From positions 1 to 12,117 of the forward strand of contig JAUNAE010000077.1 in the NCBI GenBank assembly GCA_030527765.1: a stretch of DNA of 12,117 nucleotides, written 5' to 3'. A program made the translations under genes and the position numbers. Each line of letters starts with the position of its first letter. Position 1 is the first letter of the stretch. The notes under the pieces were generated by a model that did no database searches, was not told the DNA's origin, and was given only the letters and a program-made list of their open reading frames with translations. Below are positions 1-3,788 of this stretch, one piece after another. This DNA is from Eubacteriales bacterium (lineage in GTDB: Bacteria > Bacillota_A > Clostridia > Lachnospirales > Lachnospiraceae).

Positions 1-6
1 GCTCAT
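1..6 (-). CDS. Start of a leftward gene, cut by the window edge
   Basis: Only the first two codons (ATG AGC, Met-Ser) lie in the window. They are called because a strong Shine-Dalgarno sequence, GGAAGGAGGT, lies 7 bases before the ATG on the minus strand. The site sits inside the 3' part of the preceding small leftward gene in another frame, so the two genes overlap and are probably co-translated. The product cannot be named. Confidence 0.5.
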
Positions 7-151
7 GTGATTTACCTCCTTCCACGGTTTGTCTCTGTTTCATTGTTCTGTTGATGCCTTTTGCCAGGTTTGCTGCTGCGATGATGAAGTCGAGCAGGAT
101 ATCAACCAACTCCTGATCCTCAGTCATCATTGGATTCTCGTGCTTCTGCAT
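1..151 (-). CDS. Small acidic mobile-element protein, 3' end outside window
   Basis: The open frame runs leftward for at least 50 codons without a stop. It begins MQKHENPMMTEDQELVDIL and continues through a hydrophobic helix-like stretch (LLDFIIAAANLAKGI, about residues 19-33) into a basic end (RTMKQRQ). The start is supported by AAGGAGGTGAAAGGA directly upstream, with GGAGGT 7 bases before the ATG. A strong ribosome binding site for the next gene lies within its last visible codons, so it is part of a leftward backbone operon with the sigma-like gene about 95 bases upstream. I do not recognise a family. The helix is amphipathic or weakly hydrophobic rather than a convincing membrane span. 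Confidence 0.6.
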   Translation of the reverse strand, partial: MQKHENPMMTEDQELVDILLDFIIAAANLAKGINRTMKQRQTVEGGKSHE

Positions 152-246
152 TCCTTTCACCTCCTTGCTGGAGCTGTATCGTTGTCGCTCCTTGTACCTC
201 CCTATGGAAACGGGGGCCGCTATTTGGCGGAGAATGTGAAAGTTTT

Positions 247-771
247 TTAGAAAAAGTCTGGATAATCAGCTTTGAGTTGGTCACGTACTCTTTTCAGACG
301 ATCCGTGAAGGTCTTCCTTGGAATACCGATTTCCTTTGAGATAGCAGTGTCGGAAAGACCTTCTTCACGAAGACGACCGATTTCCAGTGCCACAGGCATG
401 AGTTCAGCCAGGTGTTCAAGAATATCAATTGCCTCGATGCGGTCGGTAACTACCTCATCAACACGAGGTGCCTGCAGATCCGGCATGGATTCCTGGAGAA
501 AATCGAGCCAGTTAACGGGATTTCCTTTCTTATCTGTAAATTGACTATCGAGGGAGTAGTTTTTACCGCTGGTACGATATGGGCAGTTGCAGCAATCCAT
601 ATCGCAGGTGAGCCATTTGGAAGGCGGGCAGACGCACTGGCCGTGATTCATGCGAGTACGGCGATATGCATCGATGTCGCGGTAGTAGTCTTTGAACTGT
701 TCCTTTGTGCAAGGAACTCTGAGATTTGAAGAACGAATGTAGATGTAGTACTGCTTTTCACTGTTTGACAT
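247..771 (-). CDS. Sigma-70-like helix-turn-helix protein of integrative elements
   Basis: This is a 174-residue protein starting MSNSEKQYYIYIRSS. Residues about 53-75 form a Cys-rich patch (QCVCPPSKWLTCDMDCCNCP), which suggests a metal site. The C-terminal third holds a sigma region 4-like helix-turn-helix (about residues 120-170: LEIGRLREEGLSDTAISKEI, then a recognition helix with RKTFTDRLKRVRDQL). Proteins of this shape are common in Gram-positive integrative elements and are often annotated as RNA polymerase sigma-like, but a true sigma role is unproven. The start at 771 is chosen because CGGAGG lies 8 bases upstream. The same frame is open further up to an ATG at 858 and a TTG at 861, also preceded by a GGAG, which would add about 30 residues. 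The ribosome binding site lies in one arm of a 13-bp inverted repeat, so translation is probably controlled by RNA folding. Confidence 0.75.
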   Translation of the reverse strand: MSNSEKQYYIYIRSSNLRVPCTKEQFKDYYRDIDAYRRTRMNHGQCVCPPSKWLTCDMDCCNCPYRTSGKNYSLDSQFTDKKGNPVNWLDFLQESMPDLQAPRVDEVVTDRIEAIDILEHLAELMPVALEIGRLREEGLSDTAISKEIGIPRKTFTDRLKRVRDQLKADYPDFF

Positions 772-775
772 AAAA

Positions 776-878
776 ATTTCCTCCGTTTGTCGATTTCTCG
801 AAACGGAGGAAATGAAGTGATAGCCGCCAGAAGGGTGCAAAACACCGACCGCAAACATCAACAGATTTCTCCGTTTCG
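776..878 (-). promoter_or_regulatory. Leader hairpin that buries a ribosome binding site, with a competing upstream element
   Basis: Positions 776-788 and 801-813 are a perfect 13-bp inverted repeat (ATTTCCTCCGTTT / AAACGGAGGAAAT) with a 12-base loop. On the leftward transcript the downstream arm contains the GGAGG that serves the sigma-like gene at 771, so the folded form hides it. Further upstream in the transcript, positions 878-865 carry CGAAACGGAGAAAT, a near copy of the sequestering arm's partner with one base missing. That copy could pair with the middle element (799-813) over 14 bp with one bulge and free the ribosome binding site. The pairing is seen directly; the switching model is inference. 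Confidence 0.6.
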
Positions 879-1027
879 GTTTGCAGCTCCCAGCTCAATT
901 GGCAGCTACTTATTATTTAATTGTCCGTCATACAAGGTTGAGCACATCGTTGATCAGGTGATGCCTCATATGGCGGTGGCGCTTTGTCAGATCGTACTTG
1001 TTAAATAGGAAGGCCTGCTTCCAGATA
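879..1027. other. Intergenic stretch, no convincing gene
   Basis: This is the upstream part of the sigma-gene leader, just beyond the Com-like gene's terminator. I see no clear promoter. On the minus strand there is a short open stretch ending at 928 that reads KYDLTKRHRHMRHHLINDVLNLV and looks protein-like. Its only ATG (969) has no ribosome binding site and would give 13 residues, so it may be a decayed gene fragment or chance. Confidence 0.3.
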
Positions 1028-1085
1028 ACAAAAAAAGGCCTGACAAAATACAGGTGCTGTTAACACCTATACTTCGTCAGGCCTT
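1026..1085 (-). terminator. Rho-independent terminator of the Com-like gene
   Basis: A perfect 10-bp inverted repeat (AAGGCCTGAC at 1035-1044 and GTCAGGCCTT at 1076-1085) is followed on the minus strand by a T run (seven T, then GTTATC). The 31-base interior holds a second small hairpin (AGGTG 1052-1056 with CACCT 1064-1068). It begins 16 bases after the stop of the zinc-ribbon gene and would end its leftward transcript, separating it from the sigma-gene leader. Confidence 0.85.
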
Positions 1086-1101
1086 GCTCGCTACGATATT
1101 C

Positions 1102-1272
1102 CTATCGTGCGGCGATTCGCTCAGTACGAACTTCGTGATTTCTGAATTGTACGGACACTACGGATTTGCAGATCGGGCACTTGATGCTGATTGTACCAGT
1201 GACCTTTTCTGGATTAGCGTCGAACAATCTCTTATTTTTACAACATGGACAAGCCACATGCATTTCCTGCAT
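1102..1272 (-). CDS. Com-like zinc-ribbon protein
   Basis: The 56-residue form starts MQEMHVACPCCKNKRLFDA and has two Cys pairs (CPCC near residues 9-12 and CPIC near 32-35) separated by about 20 residues, followed by KSVVSVQF. This layout matches the small zinc-binding Com family, named after the phage Mu protein that binds mRNA to permit mom translation; related proteins occur in Gram-positive mobile elements. No mom-type modification gene is visible nearby. The start is uncertain. The frame is open up to an ATG at 1392, but that codon lies at or above the predicted transcription start. GGGAGG (1288-1283) is 10 bases from the chosen ATG, yet only 5 from an ATG at 1277 in another frame that gives a 39-residue peptide beginning MKCRKC. 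The upstream promoter contains a LexA box, so SOS control is likely. Confidence 0.6.
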   Translation of the reverse strand: MQEMHVACPCCKNKRLFDANPEKVTGTISIKCPICKSVVSVQFRNHEVRTERIAAR

Positions 1273-1394
1273 TTCATATTCGCCTCCCGTGAGAGGCCAG
1301 CCAAAGGGAAAGCTGTCAAAACTGACCGTTGGTATTTTCTCGTTTCCTTTGCACTTATGATCCGTGACCTGGTACCTAATGTAGCGATACAATA

Positions 1395-1423
1395 AATATA
1401 CCGAACATACGTTCTGTTGTCAA
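1395..1423 (-). promoter_or_regulatory. Sigma-A promoter with an embedded LexA (SOS) box
   Basis: Reading leftward, a perfect -35 TTGACA (1423-1418) and a -10 TATATT (1400-1395) are separated by exactly 17 bases. The spacer contains GAACGTATGTTC (1414-1403), an uninterrupted palindrome of the GAAC-N4-GTTC type bound by Gram-positive LexA/DinR. A repressor here would block RNA polymerase directly. The predicted start of transcription is near 1388, giving a leader of a little over 100 bases before the Com-like gene. Confidence 0.8.
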
Positions 1424-1435
1424 ATGAAATCAGAA
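1423..1435. repeat. 13-bp direct repeat, copy 1
   Basis: AATGAAATCAGAA occurs here and again at 1747-1759. This copy abuts the -35 of the LexA-box promoter on its upstream side. It also begins a 14-bp palindrome (TCAGAA TT TTCTGA, 1430-1443). It could be an activator or UP-like element for leftward genes. Confidence 0.5.
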
Positions 1436-1484
1436 TTTTCTGACGAAGTGGTGAGCAGTTTTATGCCATACTCAGGGCTTGTTC

Positions 1485-1676
1485 TTAATTGTCTTTTGCG
1501 ATGAGTTCGAGCTCAGAAAATACTTCGCTGAAGTAACAGGGGTTCAAATCATGAATTCCATGTGCGCCGTATCTCTGAAAAACTGATCGGATTACTTCGT
1601 GACCATACTCGGCTGCCACAGTGGTAGCGACATTCTCGATGTTAATGATCCACATTACTTTATCTGAATAAGTCAC
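1485..1676 (-). CDS. 63-residue mobile-element protein of unknown function
   Basis: The protein reads (V/M)TYSDKVMWIINIENVATT and then a hydrophilic part containing EYGHEVIRSVFQRYGAHGIHDLNPCYFSEVFSELELIAKDN. It looks like a compact globular helical protein without a signal or membrane segment. From memory, similar short proteins with the AHG-x-xDL-x-PCY pattern occur in Gram-positive conjugative elements, with no assigned function. The GTG start at 1676 is preferred because GGGAGGG lies 8 bases upstream; an ATG at 1715 in the same frame has no ribosome binding site. It is transcribed leftward, diverging from the defence operon. I found no clear promoter, although the 13-bp repeat seen beside the LexA promoter recurs 71 bases upstream of this start. 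Confidence 0.7.
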   Translation of the reverse strand: MTYSDKVMWIINIENVATTVAAEYGHEVIRSVFQRYGAHGIHDLNPCYFSEVFSELELIAKDN

Positions 1677-1746
1677 TGCTTTATCCCTCCCATCTATATT
1701 TAAAATATTAATCAAATTGAACTAAGCAAAAAACGAATAGAAACAG

Positions 1747-1759
1747 AATGAAATCAGAA
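1747..1759. repeat. 13-bp direct repeat, copy 2
   Basis: AATGAAATCAGAA is identical to 1423-1435. After two extra bases it is followed by TTTTC, which is also present after copy 1. Both copies lie upstream of leftward genes, so the repeat may mark a shared regulatory site. Confidence 0.5.
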
Positions 1760-1771
1760 GCTTTTCGGAAT

Positions 1772-1808
1772 AAAAAAAACGAGGAGTTCACTCAAAGAGG
1801 AATCCTCG
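1772..1808 (-). terminator. Leftward terminator-like hairpin with no obvious gene upstream of it
   Basis: CGAGGA-G-TTC (1780-1789) pairs with GAATCCTCG (1800-1808), giving a 9-bp stem with one bulged base and a 10-base loop. On the minus strand the stem is followed by eight T (1779-1772). It would stop leftward transcripts coming from the region 1810-2000, where I see no minus-strand gene. It may insulate the backbone genes from antisense transcription or end a short untranslated RNA. Confidence 0.65.
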
Positions 1809-1929
1809 AAAAGGTTGTAATAATATAGCGTAAGACAAAAATATAAGTGAGTTACTGATAAAGGGTGATGGAAGGAACTGATGAAACTTTGAGAATTTAA
1901 AGATAAAAACTAATAATTTCGATATAAAC

Positions 1930-1958
1930 TAGAAAAAAGTAAATGTTTGTGTTATAAT
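1930..1958 (+). promoter_or_regulatory. Promoter of the defence operon
   Basis: A perfect -10 TATAAT (1953-1958) is preceded by the extended -10 dinucleotide TG (1950-1951). With a 17-base spacer the -35 would be TAGAAA (1930-1935), a weak match of 4 out of 6. Transcription would begin near 1965, about 60 bases before the Xre-type gene. The extended -10 can make up for the weak -35. Confidence 0.75.
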
Positions 1959-1966
1959 GTGTTATT

Positions 1967-1988
1967 GAATTAAAGGCGAATTAAAGGC
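1967..1988 (+). repeat. Tandem 11-bp repeat at the transcription start, candidate operator
   Basis: GAATTAAAGGC is present twice head to tail with no spacer, immediately downstream of the -10. An 11-bp period places both copies on one face of the helix. The position, next to a promoter and just before an Xre-type gene, suits an operator for the encoded regulator, though Xre proteins more often bind inverted repeats. Confidence 0.5.
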
Positions 1989-2024
1989 ATCAAGAGATAT
2001 TCAAGCAAGTAAGGAGGCTCACGG

Positions 2025-2231
2025 ATGGAATATAACTACAATAAGTTATGGAAACTGCTGATAGACAAAAACTTGATGAAAAAAGATCTGATGGAAAAAA
2101 CGGGCATCACATCATCTACCATTGCCAAGATGGGAAAGAATAAAGCAGTGAGTATGGAGGTTCTCGGTAAAATATGTATTGCATTGGACTGTAATATAGG
2201 AGACATCGTTGATGTTGTAAAAGAAGATTAA
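2025..2231 (+). CDS. Small Xre/Cro-type HTH regulator of the defence operon
   Basis: This 68-residue protein is little more than a Cro/C1-type helix-turn-helix (about residues 5-65: YNKLWKLLIDKNLMKKDLME, TGITSSTIAKMGKNKAVSME, then LGKICIALDCNIGDIVDVV). The pattern, with a recognition helix around STIAKMGKN and an ending of the form LDCNIGDI, is typical of short YozG-like regulators. It is first in the operon and is preceded by AAGGAGG. The extended -10 promoter and tandem repeat lie within 100 bases upstream, so autoregulation of the whole operon is the likely role. Such regulators commonly lead defence operons and delay expression of restriction enzymes after entry into a new host; that purpose is inferred here. 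Confidence 0.9.
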   Translation: MEYNYNKLWKLLIDKNLMKKDLMEKTGITSSTIAKMGKNKAVSMEVLGKICIALDCNIGDIVDVVKED

Positions 2232-2270
2232 TTTGAAGTAAACCAAACTATAGCAGAAGGAGGTAATCAA

Positions 2271-3788
2271 ATGGAGCATCTTTGTATTGGCTCATACGTG
2301 AGAATCATGACATCATGCACTATTCCTGCGGAGCGCAAGTTTGATCCCTTCTGCGAGAAGGTTATGTTATCGCTATGTCAGGCAGGTGCCACAGTCTTTT
2401 CATATACTTCTTCCGATGGATATGAGGTTACTTATTCATATACCAATTTCAACAAAATTCACTCTTCAAGTCAGAATCTACCAACCGAAGTTATGCAAAT
2501 GGCTTTAAAGAAGGATGCCTATGAAATTGAACGGTATTTCATACAGACCATCATTCCTGTAATGGAAGAAGCACGTAAGAAAAACGCTGTACTTGCATTA
2601 AAAAATGTTATTTTGAAAGATTCTACAATTGCTGACTCTACCCAGCTTGGTACAATTGGCAATCTCACAAAGAATGATCTTAAGAATAAAAATGAGTTTG
2701 TGCTTTCAGAATTCCTGACAGATGTATTCATTTATGCTGTCGCGAAAACAGATAACATGGTAGAAGCTGCATACACCAAATCTATCAAGAAAGATTTCTA
2801 TGCAGCATATAATCTAATGGCCGATACCATTAAGTTTTACGAAGTAACAAAACCGAGAACTACAGCAGCAATACCCCTTACTAGCAAAGGGAAATTCGAT
2901 AAGGTTTTTACGAACGTGTCAAGCGAGACGCTTTCCATATCCGCAAAACATGATTTCCAGATATTCTGTTTAAAGTTTGAGGATTTTGACTTTGACTACA
3001 ACGGTCTGTGGAAGCATCTTCGCAATAATATCGGCTATTATGTCTATTCCAGAGCTCAGATTGAGACTTATATGGAAGAAGATGAGATTTCCGCACTTGC
3101 TTACGATGCAATAGCATATATCAAAGAAGCCATCGCCGCCGGGAATTTTCCTATCGACGATGAGCTTGGTGAACTCTTGCTGTACATATTCCTTGAACAG
3201 GTTCTCGTTGCTCCAAAATTGATGAGCAAGGTAGAAATAGGAAATCACGGCGGTTTTATGACAAGTGAAAGCGCTGGTATCCATCTTCTTACAGCTAATG
3301 AAATTGTCCCCTTTAGTCAGGTTATTCTCGGCACATCGATGATAAATGGTGACTTACAAAAGGCTATAAATTCAGCCTTTGCGGATGCTCAGAAATTAAA
3401 GAATAGAAAGAAAGACGAGCGACGATTTGTTGAATCAAGCATATTTGCTGCTTCTTTCCCATCGGAAATTTACGATCAGCTTGAAGCTTTGATCTTACCT
3501 TCCGAAACGGGCGGTCAAAAACCTGCTACGGCATTTGGTATGTTCTTGGGATACAGCCTGAATGGGGTATCTGCAAACGGAAAAACGGTAAACGAATATC
3601 AGGACGCTGTGTTTGAGCAGGTTAGAAATGACATCAAAAACAATGTGTCATTCATCGAGTCGAAAATTACGCAGTATGGGCTTGACGGCTACTCTTTGTA
3701 TATTTATTTGCTTCCCTTCGCAGATGCGGATGAAGACAAAAAAGATATCATGGCCAAGCTGCTACAATCTGGAGGAGGTGGAGCATGA
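2271..3788 (+). CDS. HamA-like (DUF1837) protein with an extra N-terminal domain; catalytic motif apparently lost
   Basis: This is a 505-residue protein with a strong ribosome binding site (AAGGAGGT). Residues about 220-490 resemble the DUF1837/HamA nuclease of Hachiman: GELLLYIFLEQVLVAPKLMSK (about 300-320), then SESAGIHLL (332-340), VILGTSMINGDLQKAINSA (351-369) and YSLYIYLLPFADA near the end. HamA proteins, as I recall, have a DG-x-H and an LG-E-x-K at the last two motifs. Here the Asp position is Ala335 and the Glu/Lys positions are Thr355 and Met357, which suggests a dead or altered nuclease. HamA is usually about 300 residues. The first 215 or so (with YFIQTIIPVMEEARKKN and LSEFLTDVFIYAVAK) form an added helical domain that I cannot name. 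The stop overlaps the helicase start by 4 bases, and the Gly-rich tail is encoded by the helicase's ribosome binding site. The HamA family is likely from sequence plus partner; loss of activity is inference. Confidence 0.75.
   Translation: MEHLCIGSYVRIMTSCTIPAERKFDPFCEKVMLSLCQAGATVFSYTSSDGYEVTYSYTNFNKIHSSSQNLPTEVMQMALKKDAYEIERYFIQTIIPVMEEARKKNAVLALKNVILKDSTIADSTQLGTIGNLTKNDLKNKNEFVLSEFLTDVFIYAVAKTDNMVEAAYTKSIKKDFYAAYNLMADTIKFYEVTKPRTTAAIPLTSKGKFDKVFTNVSSETLSISAKHDFQIFCLKFEDFDFDYNGLWKHLRNNIGYYVYSRAQIETYMEEDEISALAYDAIAYIKEAIAAGNFPIDDELGELLLYIFLEQVLVAPKLMSKVEIGNHGGFMTSESAGIHLLTANEIVPFSQVILGTSMINGDLQKAINSAFADAQKLKNRKKDERRFVESSIFAASFPSEIYDQLEALILPSETGGQKPATAFGMFLGYSLNGVSANGKTVNEYQDAVFEQVRNDIKNNVSFIESKITQYGLDGYSLYIYLLPFADADEDKKDIMAKLLQSGGGGA

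Noticed and set aside
217..230. CCGC/GCGG hairpin after the sigma-like gene as a terminator
   Set aside because: The stem is only 4 bp and no T run follows on the minus strand, so read-through into the next small gene is more likely.
29..729. Forward-strand frames of 69-105 codons across the left end
   Set aside because: They are opposite to the sigma-like and small acidic genes, lack ribosome binding sites, and have low-complexity Ser/Arg- or Cys-rich translations typical of shadows.
928..1034. Minus-strand stretch reading KYDLTKRHRHMRHHLINDVLNLV
   Set aside because: It looks protein-like, but it has no start codon with a ribosome binding site and begins at a terminator. It may be a gene relic; there is not enough to call.
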